64,000 nt of DNA from positions 194,096 through 258,095 of the forward strand of contig KQ964267.1 in the NCBI GenBank assembly GCA_001566295.1. Direction: 5' to 3'. Positions 11,856-22,854 of the stretch are shown here, piece by piece (position 1 is the first letter of the stretch; each line of letters starts with the position of its first letter). A program made the translations under genes and the position numbers. Below the pieces are notes generated by a model. That model was not told where the DNA came from. It ran no database searches and saw only the letters and a program-made list of their open reading frames with translations. The stretch is from Microdochium bolleyi (Eukaryota > Ascomycota > Sordariomycetes > Xylariales > Microdochiaceae).

Positions 11856-14281
11856 ATGGCCACCAACAACACTCAGCAGGAAAAGGACAGCCTGCTCAAC
11901 ACCACGCACAATGGTGTCGACATCACGGATCACCCTGCCTGGGTGCACGAGATCACCGAGGACCGCGCCTCCCCTTACATCTACGAGGGCGGCCAGTATG
12001 ACGGCTACACAACAAGCGGCACCGCAACGCCGGCCCGGCCTGTCATGGTCCGTGACCGCAGCACCTCTGCCGTCTCGTCACGGTCCGCCTCAATGAACAT
12101 GCCCCAAAGCAGCCTCGGCAGCCTCGGCGATAGGGAGGTCTACAACATGCCCAGTGGTTACAACAGCCACCTCTCGTCCACAGCAGATCTCCTCTCGCGA
12201 CCTCGGGCCGCCTCCCGCTCGCGGCTATCCCAGCAAGTCGGCCTGAGCGAGGCGAACCTGGCCGTCTACAACGACGACTATGCTGAGGACCGGCGGATGT
12301 CGTCCACAAGCGTGGGCAGCAACTACAAGCGTGCCGGTCAGATTGTGCGGCTGCACGACCGCGACGATGCTGAGCAGTGGAAAGGTGTCAAGCGGTACAT
12401 GTACTTCTTCGCGCCCTTCTTCATCGCAATCGACGTGCTGCTCTACCTCGCCTACCTCGGCTTCCGCCTCTACTGCAACATTGACGTGCAGCGCCGGACC
12501 AACATCAGCGCTGGTGCTGCGTGGGTCTTCGTCGGTGTCGAGTTCCTTATCACGATCCCGTACCTCATGAACAACGCCTGGGCGCTCTTCTCTCTCAAGT
12601 CGCGCACCCGCCCCCGGCTCCGGCTGACAGGCAACTCGGACGTGCCCACCGTTGATGTTTTCGTCACCTGCTGCAAGGAGGACAACGACGTCGTCATGGA
12701 CACTGTCAAGGCCGCCTGCGACCAGGACTACCCGATCGAGAAGTTCCGCGTTATCATTCTCGACGACGGCAAGTCCGCCGAGCTCGAGCAGATGGCGCTT
12801 GAGGCTGCTAAGACGTGGCCCAACCTGTTCTACATGTCCCGCGAGAAGAAGCCTGGTGTCCCCCATCACTTCAAGGCCGGCAACCTCAACTATGGTCTTG
12901 ACCAGATCACCCAGATGCCTGGTGGCACTGCCGAGTTTGTTGGTGCTCTTGACGCCGAGTAAGTCCTGATACCTCTACCCTTGAGAGTGTCCCTGACAAA
13001 GCTAACACCCTGCCCTTCAGCATGATTCCCGAGCCTCACTGGATGCGCGCCCTGCTGCCTCACCTTCTCAGCGACCGCAAGGTGGCCATGGCCTGCCCGC
13101 CCCAGCTTTTCTATAACACTCCCCGCTCTGACCCTCTCGGCCAGTCCCTCGACTTCTTCGTGCACATTACTGAGCCCATCAAGGACACCCTCAACGCCGC
13201 CTGGTGCACTGGCTCCGGCTACATCTGCCGCCGCACTGCGCTTGACGACATTGGTGGCATCCCCGTTGGTGGTATCGCCGAGGATGTTGCCACTTCCAAC
13301 CTCTTCATCGGTAAGGGCTGGGTGACCGCCTACGTCCACGAGCCCCTGCAGTTCGGCACCGTCCCCGACGACTTCTCCTCCCACTTGAAGCAGCGCACCC
13401 GCTGGGCCATCGGCACCGTCGAGAACGCGATGAACGTCAACTTCTACCTCTGGGGCGACAAGATCAAGCGCATGACCGCCCCCGCGCGCATCTCGTCCTT
13501 CCTCATCGGCATCCTCTCCTTCTACCCTATCATCTTCTGCATCTCGCTCTTCTCCATCCCCGTTATCCTCATCATGGGCCAGCCCCTGATCCTCTTCGCC
13601 AACGATGAGCAGTTCCGCTGGCTTCTGCGCGCCGCCTTCGCGACCGTCATCTCGCGCCGCATCATGGAGTTCATCATCTACATCCCCGCGGGCTACCACA
13701 CCGGCCAGCGCTTCGCCCGCTACCAGATCTGGATGGCACCCTACCTCGCGCTGTGCCTGATCCGCGCCTTCATCCTGCCCAAGTGGCTTGGCGGCGCCTC
13801 GACGGCCTTCAAGCCCACCGGCTCCCTCGGCTCCGCCATCAACGAGCGCGACGCCGAGCAGCGCAAGGGCATGTTGCACCGGCTCTTTGCCATCATGATC
13901 CAGTGCCAGGCGCTCTTCCACCTGCTCTTTGTCTACTTTGTCCTCGCGGGCGTCTGCATCACCACGTACAAGTGCTTCATCGTCGAGGTCAACCTCAAGG
14001 ACATCCTGACTTGCATGATCACGCACGCCTGGTGGCCCCCCTTGACCTGGGTCTTCCTCGCGAGCTCCATCTGGACCCCCATCGCCTACGCCATCAACCC
14101 GCCCAGCGTGCCCGACCGCGAGGAGCTGCTCAACCGCGACCCCAAGACGGGCATCGCGCACCCGCGCAACGTCACCAAAAAGATCGCCTTTGGCGCACAG
14201 GCGGCCTGGTTCGAGACAGAGTACACCCTCACCACGCTGTACACGGGCCTGTGCTTCGTCGCTACGTTCTTCTACTTCTAG
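11856..14281 (+). CDS. Processive family-2 glycosyltransferase (hyphal GT2/CPS1 type)
   Basis: Two exons, 11856-12958 and 13021-14281 (62-bp intron), give 787 aa. Residues 1-165 are Ser-rich and probably cytoplasmic. Two membrane segments follow (about 183-206 and 220-246), then the GT-A catalytic domain: DVFVTCCKEDND (from 267), ILDDGKS (301), ALDAD (364-368), GGIAEDVATS (around 455) and the processive QRTRW signature (Gln492-Trp496). At least five membrane helices follow. This order is that of chitin/hyaluronan/cellulose-synthase-like GT2 enzymes; the closest described fungal proteins are the GT2/CPS1-type enzymes needed for hyphal growth on surfaces, so a plasma-membrane synthase of a cell-surface polysaccharide is the best inference. 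The intron splits the codon for Asp368, the second aspartate of DAD. The start at 11856 (accATGG) is preferred to an upstream in-frame TTG. Confidence 0.9.
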
Positions 14282-14941
14282 AGGCCGCGGCTGGTGACTG
14301 GAGTGCTTTGAATTTGTTGTTGGGGAAGGAAAAGAGGGCGATTGGGAGAATGGGAGTTGGGCTCTGGAAACAGAACGGCGTAACAAGAAGGAGTCTTTTG
14401 TTTGGCATTTACATTGGCGTTCCCCGGTATTGGTCTACCCTTTTCTCATCTGACCTAGCATTGCTTCATACAGTTATAGTTCTTTAAAGATATCACATTG
14501 TTGTTGACCACTCCTGATCCTCCCTTCGCTTTCTTGACTGTCTTTGCAAGTCTCGATATGCACGTGCGTGACGCGCTCGCTTCTGTTTTCTTTGAAAGTA
14601 CTTCTGATGCAACTTATCTCGTACGCATCGGACCTCGATTGATAAGGACAGGCTACCTGTATGTTCAGGGTGCGTGACGAGCGTCATACGGGTCCGAATA
14701 GGGCCAGATATCAATGGCTGCAGGTCCAAGGTGAGTTTTACCTGCGCGGGTGCTAAAACAGTTATAAGGCAAGCCCATGTAAGAGGTGAACGAACCTCGC
14801 GTCACGCGTGATCACGAGTTCTGTGAAAGGGAGGTCCAACGAGAAAACTCTTTCGTCAATGTTCAGTGTGCACCAGGCTATGCAATGTTTCTATACGATG
14901 GTGTGTCCTGTCGTGCCTCATATCAGATGCTCCAGCTTGAG
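14282..14941. other. Convergent intergenic region
   Basis: This 660-bp stretch separates two converging 3' ends (GT2 on plus, amidase on minus). It should hold both 3' UTRs. No gene or strong hairpin noticed. Confidence 0.5.
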
Positions 14942-16841
14942 TTACTGCTTGCCATTATTGGCATTGTCCTGGTCGAGGAGCTCCTTGATGACCTTCGCCA
15001 CCGAGAGTGTCTTCTCCTCCCCGAAGCGCCCGCCGATGACTTGGACGCCGACGGGCATGCCCATGACGAGTGATGGCTCATCTGTATAGGGTATGTCAGC
15101 TGGTGGTCGGTTCTGATGACTTACTCCTCTCCTGAGAGTGGTTATGTCTGCGTTGTGAAGAAGAGTAAAGGAGAAAGGACGGCATCCTACTTACAGATTT
15201 CATGATTGAACTTGTCACTCTTATTCCTCACCTCATGCGTCCGCCACGTCTCGTCCGGCTGCGCATTCTCCTCGTCGATGACGCCCACCGGCATCGCGAG
15301 CGCCGCGAAGCCGAGCCAGTTCCAGACGCAGGTGTACCCGACGTACTGGTCCGACTTTACCCACACCCGCGTGCGCATGCCAGTGAACGTCTGCGTGGGG
15401 CAGATGAGCGCGTCGACCCCCGACTCCGCCCAGCGCCTGAGGTACGCCTTCTGGTGCTCGACCCGCCTGTCCGAGAGGGCCTCGGCCTCCAGCTGCGTCA
15501 GCAGGTCGGCGTCGGTACCCACGATCATGCCCTCGATCAGCGGCTCCCCGCTCAGCGCGCACGAGTCGCGCGCGTACCGCCCGCCGTCCGCCATGATCGC
15601 CTTGCCCCACGACGCCCAGAGCTCGCCGTGCTCCGGCGTGGACCACTCGAGCACCTCGTGCCCGGCGTCCCGCAGCAGGCCGACCACGCGGCGCACCTGG
15701 GCGGTGATGGGCGGCTGGGGCAGGACCTGCCCGTCGTCGACATACCACCCTATCCGCAGCTTCTTGCCCGTTTCTGGCTTCCGGGCGAGCTCGCTCCGCC
15801 AGGGGATTGGGTACACGAAGGGTTCCGCGAGCCATGGCTGGCCCTGGTTCATGTACGCCTCGAGCACGGTCTCCATCGTCTCGATACTGCTCGTGATGGG
15901 GCCCACGACAGGGGGAGCAATGAAGCGGACTTGCTTCCCCGAGTCGGCAAACGACACGCGCCCGACGGTCGGCGCGAGGCCGTAGCACCCTTGCATGTTG
16001 GACGGGATCCGGACGGAGCCACCCGTGTCGGTGCCGAATCCGGCGATCGAGCCCAGGCAGCCGACCAGCGCGCCCTCGCCGCCCGAGGACCCGCCCGAGA
16101 TGAGCTCGCGGTTGTGCGAGTGCACGTTCTGCAGGAAGACGTGGTTGTACGAGTCGGACATCTGCATGTGTTCAACCTCGTGGCGTCAGCAGAGGACTCT
16201 CTGTTCAGGGGTTTTAGGGGGGACGATAGGCTAATAGTGTAGGTACTCACCATGATGGACTGCGAGATATTCGTCTTAACGTACATGACCGCCCCGAGCC
16301 TCCTCAGCACCTTAACCACCCCGCAGTCCTCCTGCGCCGGCTTACCGATCAGTCCGACCCAGCCCTCGGTCGTGTCGACCCCTTGCACGTCCAGCAGGTC
16401 CTTGAGCGACACCGGCAGTCCGTGCAAAGGCCCCACGGTCTTGCCGCCTGTGCTGGCGTAGTGCTCGTCCAGCGCCTCGGCCTCGCGCAGCGCGGTGGCG
16501 AAGAACATCTCTGTGCAGCACCCCGTGAGCTGCTGCGCGATCGCGGCGCGTTTGCTGAACGCCCGGGTCACAGCCGCGGCCGTGTACGTGCCCTGTGCGA
16601 TACGGGCGAGGAGCACCGGCGCAGAGACGGTCTCGGTGATCTCGAGCTCGAGAGGCGTGAGGATGCCCGAGGTCCGGAGGTAGGTGAGCGTGTTGGACGG
16701 CGGGGAGGAGAGGACCGACGAGGGCAGAAGCCACTCCGGCGGGATTCCAGCGTGGATCTCTGCGCGCTTGGCGGCGGCGCGGAGCTTCCACTCGGGTTTC
16801 CCCTCGGCGGTGATGGTGGTAGTGGTGTATGTGACTGTCAT
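14942..16841 (-). CDS. Amidase-signature hydrolase (fatty-acid amide / general amidase type)
   Basis: Three minus-strand exons, 16841-16251, 16161-15195 and 15081-14942, give 565 aa; introns are 89 and 113 bp. The amidase signature is complete: GLPVSLKD with Lys147, GGSSGGEGAL with the cis-Ser222, and TDTGGSVRIPS with the nucleophile Ser246. The Lys-Ser-Ser spacing (75 and 24 residues) equals that of mammalian FAAH (Lys142, Ser217, Ser241, from family knowledge). Further conserved blocks are ALICPT and, in the last exon, GMPVGVQVIGGRFGE. There is no signal peptide, so it is likely cytosolic or peripheral. The family hydrolyses carboxamides, and in fungi such enzymes use acetamide, indole-acetamide or fatty amides; the exact substrate cannot be read here. 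It converges with the GT2 gene and shows no evident functional link to it. Confidence 0.9.
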
Positions 16842-19250
16842 AGTTACCGGTATCGACTGGGCTGGGGATGTACAGAGTTGAAGCCGGACGTGTTGTGTCC
16901 GTCGTAATTAGGAGGGAAAGGAGGTATGCTGCGTGCTTGCTGTGACAACCGACTGTTCAGATGCAACGGACAACCGGGCAGCTCTGACCTTGTGCCGGAT
17001 GAGACTTCTGCAATCCTGGCGTTGGGCACGATCTGGGTGGGCAAGTCCCGGTCCAAATTTGTCCCACTCGTCGATCTTACGCCCGGCGAGAGTTTAGCGA
17101 GACCTAGGTACGAATACGAGTTCTCGTGAGCGGCGGGAAAGAGAAAACAGGGCGGATATGTAAAAGTACAGCTCACCTCACCTCCGCCTGCTGTTACTCG
17201 CATCACCTGACATGCGGAACGGGGGTGCCAGCGAATTGATGATACGACCCAGCGAGTCCCGCTCCCATTGGGGAGGTGGAAAAGAATCCGCAGCCACTCA
17301 GGTGACACAAAGAGGAAGGCGATCCGAGAGAGGCATAGAGAAGAGTGACGAGGACCCTTGGATGGGGAAAGCAATCTTGCAAGGGGCAGGGGGCCCTTCG
17401 TCCTGTCCCGTTCGGCTTGCTTCCTTACGCAATTGGAGGTGGGACTGCGAGAATGATCTGCTGCAGAAACGGGGCCAGCGTTACGTCCTGTTTAAAGCCG
17501 GAAAAGTGTGTGTGGGACGATTGGGGCGAGAGGAATGCAAGCCGAGTCGTGTCGTATGATGGTTCGCTCGTACGTGGGCGGCGGACAGAAGCAGCTGCAC
17601 AAGGAAGCAGCTGTCCAGGTCAAGGGTAGTTCCGAATGGAGAAAGAGAGGGGGGAAGAAATGCCACGACGTAGATAAAGCCGCTATCTGATGATCAGTGC
17701 AAGGCCCTGGTGGGAGTGCTCGTGGTTGGCGGATATAATGTGCAGGTCTATGTCGAGTGGGGGTGTGGTGTGTCAACGACTCGTGGGTTGCGACTGTGAT
17801 GGTCTGTCCCAACAGCGTGGATGGAGCCCGCAGCAGGGTCCAGGCATGGCCAGGCAAGGGTCAGGCTGAGGGGATCGATTTGTAACCTATCTGACAGCGG
17901 TGGGGGAAAGACGAAGTCAAAAAAGAGGCGTCATTGTGCCCCCAAAGGACGCATCACAACCCACAGTCCCGATCATTGCTCATGCCAGGGCGGGGGGTCC
18001 AGATCGAGACCGTTGCGTTGGTCGTAGGTACGTACTCCGTATATGAACGTGTCTGGACCCGGTGGTGCGGTCGTGCACAGAATAGGAAGGATATCAAAGG
18101 TGATACCTTGAGGTCTGCACTGACACCTCCTGCGAGCGGCCAGACCAGGAATCCGGGATGCTGTCAAAGGAGGTACCCCGAGGCCGAGGGCGAGTCACGA
18201 GCCGTGCCGGTGCTGTGACCCGTCTTGTCCCCTCCCTCGGCTGTCAAACATGGAGGGGGTTTTCTTGAAATGGATGATTCCGCTGGTGGAGGGTGCGGGG
18301 AAGCTCGAGGGCCGGGGGGACCTGAAGAATGCTCCCCGTTTCGGGAAGGCAACCAAAAACAAAAGGCCCTCGCAAGATTAACTTCCGAAGATGGGCATCA
18401 TAACCTGGGAACACAATCAATGCACCGCCAAGGCCCCGTCCTACCCCCAATCTCCTCAACGGCCCGCTGCATTATTCAGGATGGTATTGTGAACAACCAG
18501 AATTATCCAACCAACTCGCAGGGCGACAGATCGCCGGACAGGGGAGCCAGGGATGTGGATGTGGGCAGACAGGCGGTGGCCAGCTAGCCGTCTGATCGGC
18601 GGGCGACCGCCCTCTTACACATTGACAGACTACTGCAACGCCTGTGCGACAAGAGTCACGCAAGGCGACCCGTGATGTCTGTGAGCACAGAGTCAGGCAC
18701 GCAGGGATCCAGAGAGCGGAGGTTTTGAGCCAGCCATCGACTCGTAGCAGGTTGGCAGTTGGTCAATCTGGACGGCTAGCAAGGACCTGGGCGGCATGTC
18801 ATACATGAGCGTGCTCCACAGGGACGGGAGGCCCAGCGCCAATGCGGGCAGAGGCTTCTTCCCCTTCCTGAACGGGGAACAAGAAAGAGGCCCAGGCGCG
18901 GTGGCGTGTGCGTGGACTGGACAAAGCTTGGCGGATGGGCAAGCCATTGTTTTCCTGCCGGATGGAGAAGGAGAAGGAGGATGCACGGCGGAACGGAGTG
19001 CCGGTTCAGCCATCGAACCATGCCATGTTGGCGGCGCAAGCGTCACGCATCTCTCTCGATTGGTAACTCCTGGCCCTTCTTAACTCTTACAATAACTGGC
19101 TTGCCTGCATGCATGCTGATCCCATCCTGCTCGCCCACCTTTCGCCGCGGCCGACTCTCCGGCCGAAATCGTGGTGGCACCTCGCCCTGCCTCTTTCTCT
19201 GGGTATCTGTGACGTTCGCGTCCAGCCCCCGTTTCTCGCTCCCTCTTTTC
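16842..19250. other. Gene-free stretch
   Basis: 2.4 kb between the amidase start and the regulator's stop. Several 60-120 codon frames overlap on both strands, none with a domain, signal peptide or usable splice pattern. Confidence 0.45.
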
Positions 19251-21317
19251 TCATGACACTGTCGACTTGCCCAGGATGCGCGTCCAGTGCTCCTCGACGT
19301 TGCTAATGAGCATGCCGTTCGGATATATTGGCCTGGACAGGTTGTTGCACCGCTGCCAGTACATATTGACGGCCTGGCGGTGGCGCGTCGAGCGCGCATG
19401 GTGGCCTAGGATCGTCACCTGGCACGCGAGATGGCGGTAGCGCCCGGAATTCACAGGCACTCCCGCGAGGACCTTGTCACACACGCGGTCCGCGAGGTCG
19501 GACAGCGTTACACCCGTCTCGTGGTCGATGACGGACCCAACGCTGGCGCTGCTGTCGGCGGCAGCCCCAGCCGGCGGCGCGTGCGCCGTCTCGGTCGCAA
19601 TCAGCGCCGCCCCGTACCGGAAGCAGTCCTGCAGGATCGAGAGCTGGTCGAGGCGGTCCTCGCCGTGCTTGCTGCGGGTCGTGCGCAGGATCTGCTGCAC
19701 CGCGAGCATCGTGAGCTTCATGTCACGCTGCTGCTGCTGCGGTGTCTTGCCGACGACGAGGATGCTGCCGCTGCTGCTGCCGACCACGGAGGACGGTGCC
19801 GGGGAGGGCCCCCCCGCCGCCATGCTGCCGTTAGGCGTGGTCCCTGCTGCTGCGGACACGGCCGGGCTGGCCGTCTCGTCGCCGTCTTCGCGATGGCCGC
19901 GGTGTGCCGTCCGGGCCTTGACGACGGCCGCGTACACCATGTACGTGTCCTTGGGACACGAGACGAGGTCGAAGAAGTCGTCCGGCATGCCCTCGCGCAC
20001 CCAGTCCGGGAACACGAGGGCGTTGCGGCGGTCCTGCTCGAAGAAGAAGCCCATGGTGTCGTACCACGACAGCAGGCTGATGGCCTCGCGGAGCCCCGCG
20101 AGGTCGCCGCACAGCTCGTCGAGGCTCGCCTTGTCGTGGCAGTGCAGCAGCAGCAGGGCCCGGGCGCCCAGCATGTGCCACTGGCAGTCGATGAAAGGCC
20201 CCTCGTAGACGTCGAGGAAGCTGAGCGTCGCGACGCCGTAGATGGCCAGGATGTCGCCCGCGCGGATGGCGTCCTTGACCTCGGCGAGCGCGCCGGCCTT
20301 GGTGGTCAGCAGGTTGATGTCGTTGCCCGCGAAGGCCGGGTCCAGCGGGACCTGGCCCGAGATGCGGTGGTACAGGAGCAGCCATACGTTCTTGAGGTCG
20401 TGGTCCGGCTCTGCCTGCAGGTGCGGCGGCTGTTGAGCAAGATGGTCTTGTTCCTGCTGGAGATGTGGCGGCATTGGCTGCCGGTCCGGGTCCGGGGAAG
20501 CCGCCAACATGACCATGTCGGGCCGGTAACGGCGCTCTCTGGTCACGGTGCGGCGGGCTATCTCAAACTGCGCCGTGAAGTACTCATAGTATCTTAGGTA
20601 GTGCGTCGTCCAGTTCGAGTCGGACGGGTTGTCCTCGAGCGCTGAGACGAGCAGCTGCGCGCGCTGGTCCGGCTGGACCTGGAGCGGCGTCTCCGTCATC
20701 GTCTTGGCGGGGTTGTGAAACTTCCCGGCGACGACTCCTGGATGTGAATGTGGATGTGGATATGGATGTGGATGGGGATGGGGACGATGGCTTGGTGGTG
20801 GTGGTGGTATGACGCTATTCGCAAGATGACCGCTGCCGGCTCCGGTGTATCTACCGTTGCCGCCGCTGTCCAGGCTCGGCAATGGCAGCTGTTGCTGGAG
20901 ATATGGTTTGGGGAAAGTGTCTGGGGGCGATGCCGCCGACGAGTGTGACGATGACGGCGATGGCCCGCACGACGGCGAGGCACTGAACGACGACGCCGAG
21001 GTCGGGGCCGCCGAGGTCGATTTCCTCGGCGATGATGTCGACGATGATGAGGCCCCGGTCGTCAGTGAAGGGGCCGAGTTGGCCCAGCGGACCGTCGTGG
21101 CGTAGCCCTGGCAAGGGACATTAGCCATGACGCAGATGCCGCAGCTGGGCCGGTTGAGGTCGCACTTGACATTGCGCGCCTTGCAGGTGCGACAGTCACG
21201 GTCCCTCCGGAAGCCTCGAGGACGGCCCTTGGGCCGGACGGGCGCCGCCGCTGTGCCGCTGCCTCCGCCGTCGCCGACAGTGGACGCTTCGGCGGAGGAG
21301 GCCTTGCGGGCCGGCAT
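19251..21317 (-). CDS. Zn2Cys6 transcription factor
   Basis: One exon of 688 codons with ATG at 21317. A basic stretch (RPKGRPRGFRRDRD) precedes a canonical binuclear zinc cluster with cysteines 42, 45, 52, 59, 62 and 69 (CRTCKARNVKC, PSCGIC). Residues about 75-190 are Ser/Pro/His-rich low complexity, including alternating His-Pro runs encoded by a short tandem repeat at about 20738-20785. The C-terminal two thirds is helical and resembles the fungal-specific regulatory region of the Fungal_trans_2/DUF3468 group, ending with HLACQVTILGHHARSTRHRQ. These proteins bind CGG-type sites as nuclear regulators. It is transcribed divergently from the MFS gene at 22855, an arrangement often seen with a regulator and its target transporter, but that link is inferred. 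Confidence 0.9.
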   Translation of the reverse strand: MPARKASSAEASTVGDGGGSGTAAAPVRPKGRPRGFRRDRDCRTCKARNVKCDLNRPSCGICVMANVPCQGYATTVRWANSAPSLTTGASSSSTSSPRKSTSAAPTSASSFSASPSCGPSPSSSHSSAASPPDTFPKPYLQQQLPLPSLDSGGNGRYTGAGSGHLANSVIPPPPPSHRPHPHPHPYPHPHSHPGVVAGKFHNPAKTMTETPLQVQPDQRAQLLVSALEDNPSDSNWTTHYLRYYEYFTAQFEIARRTVTRERRYRPDMVMLAASPDPDRQPMPPHLQQEQDHLAQQPPHLQAEPDHDLKNVWLLLYHRISGQVPLDPAFAGNDINLLTTKAGALAEVKDAIRAGDILAIYGVATLSFLDVYEGPFIDCQWHMLGARALLLLHCHDKASLDELCGDLAGLREAISLLSWYDTMGFFFEQDRRNALVFPDWVREGMPDDFFDLVSCPKDTYMVYAAVVKARTAHRGHREDGDETASPAVSAAAGTTPNGSMAAGGPSPAPSSVVGSSSGSILVVGKTPQQQQRDMKLTMLAVQQILRTTRSKHGEDRLDQLSILQDCFRYGAALIATETAHAPPAGAAADSSASVGSVIDHETGVTLSDLADRVCDKVLAGVPVNSGRYRHLACQVTILGHHARSTRHRQAVNMYWQRCNNLSRPIYPNGMLISNVEEHWTRILGKSTVS
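20738..20785. repeat. Short tandem repeat coding alternating His-Pro
   Basis: Imperfect units of ggatgtg/gatatg lie inside the regulator gene and, on its coding strand, give alternating His-Pro and Tyr-Pro residues. Length variation between strains would be expected. Confidence 0.6.
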
Positions 21318-22854
21318 GGGGGGCGGGCCGGTAAGCAGGCTGGAGTAAGCCCTCTCGCCCTAATGAGGCGTTGGCGATGAGGTAGTCTCAAGGGCCTTCC
21401 TCCCTGTGGAGAGAGGGTCTCGTCGTTCGCGCTCGACGGTGGGGTTAAGGGTTTGGACGACGGGGAATAAACAAGCGGAGAGGGCCAGGACCAAGAGGGA
21501 AGGAAACCATGCCGTGATTAAGGAAAGAGGTGCGGCCCGCAGCCAGAATGGGATCGTCGGGTTGTTTGCTTGCTGCTCTGACTGGCCCAGAAATCAAGCA
21601 ATGGCTCCAGCTTGCGTCGAGTGGGCGGGCAGGGCAGGCTTCGGCGACGGACCCAGTGCGGGAAGACCCTTTTCTTCCTCTTCTCTTCTTCTTCCACCTC
21701 CTAGTCGACTTCGTCCTTGGCGGCCCGTCCAACGCCGGGCTCCCTTTGCCCAGCTGGGTTAGGGCCATAGCGTGGTAGTGGTCCAGGCCAGCCCCCTCAC
21801 GGGTCCCCCATGCTCCGGCTCCTCACCAGGCTCTTCTTGTTCACCACTCTCCCACTCCCCCGGGCCCTCCATCTCCCAGCTGGCCCGTGTTTGATTACGG
21901 AGTATGTGGCCATCATTCGCCATTGTCTGGCTCACGCCTCGTGCAAAATAAGCGAACCGGGACCGGACGGCAGAGGTGCTCGTGGGTAGGGTTGGAGGCC
22001 ACGCCGCCCGGGGGGGCGGACCCCTTTCCCTGCCCGAGCCGGCCAGTGGGAAGTGGCCCGTGGCCTGCAGCCCGCACAGGAGCCTGTCGGGCCCCCCGTG
22101 GTGCTCTTGATCCTGCCAGAGCCTGGCCGTGTGTCTGAGTCGCGCGTGCATCCATGGACGCCCGGGGGGCGCTGTTGGCTGCGTGGTGTGAACTGTGATT
22201 GCCGCTCGAAACCCTCTCCTCGTGGCACCACCATCCCTGCCGCAGCCGGCTCCAGCACCGCACATCCCCAAAAGATCCTGAATCTGCAGCAGACCCTCGC
22301 ACGGGGATACTGACACGGAATCCTCCGCGTATGCAACCGTGGAGGTGAGCGTATGTACCCGAGTATGCGTGGAGTAGCCGTGGAGTATGCGTAGGCGTCT
22401 GCGTCTGCGCATCTATGCCGCGGGCGATAGGACTAACATTAAACAGTATCCATGATCGCTATCACGTACGTACCCCAACCCTTCCCTGAAGCTGAGCGAG
22501 CCACCGCCCGGCCGAGACAGAACAGGCCATGCCACGCTGCAGGGCCCCCTATCTCCAACTGCCGTGTTTCTGAGCTTCGCCGCCGGCCCATGCTCAGCGG
22601 CTGCACTCCTGAACACAATCTCTGCCGCCGCCTGGCATTGCATTCCTCAGCACTGCGTCCAGGACATCATATAAGACACTTGGTCCGCCCGGCGATTCCC
22701 GCGTCGATGCGCAACGCCTGACCCATCCTCAACGGCGGACGACACTGCCGGACTACTCCGCACCGCGTCCTGTCAGAGCGAGCTCAGGAGCTTCCCCTCA
22801 CCTCTTCGTCCACCTCCTGCAGCAACAGTAGCAGCAGCGGCAGCAGCAGCAACC
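21318..22854. other. Divergent promoter region between regulator and MFS transporter
   Basis: 1.5 kb shared by the 5' ends of the Zn2Cys6 gene (minus) and MFS gene (plus). It contains a TATA-like element near 22670 for the transporter, and CGG/CCG triplets that could serve Zn2Cys6 proteins, but GC richness makes these non-specific. No coding frame is supported. Confidence 0.45.
22670..22676 (+). promoter_or_regulatory. Candidate TATA element of MFS gene
   Basis: The sequence catataag sits about 180 bp upstream of the ATG at 22855, inside otherwise GC-rich DNA. Position fits a fungal core promoter; no transcript start is known. Confidence 0.35.

Noticed and set aside
12890..14386. 498-codon open frame on the minus strand
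   Set aside because: It lies opposite the GT2 gene, has Asp/Glu/Val/Gly-skewed composition typical of antisense of C-ending codons, and has no domain.
15202..16242. 346-codon plus-strand open frame
   Set aside because: Antisense shadow of the amidase exon 2; Arg/Leu/Pro/Val-rich composition with no motif.
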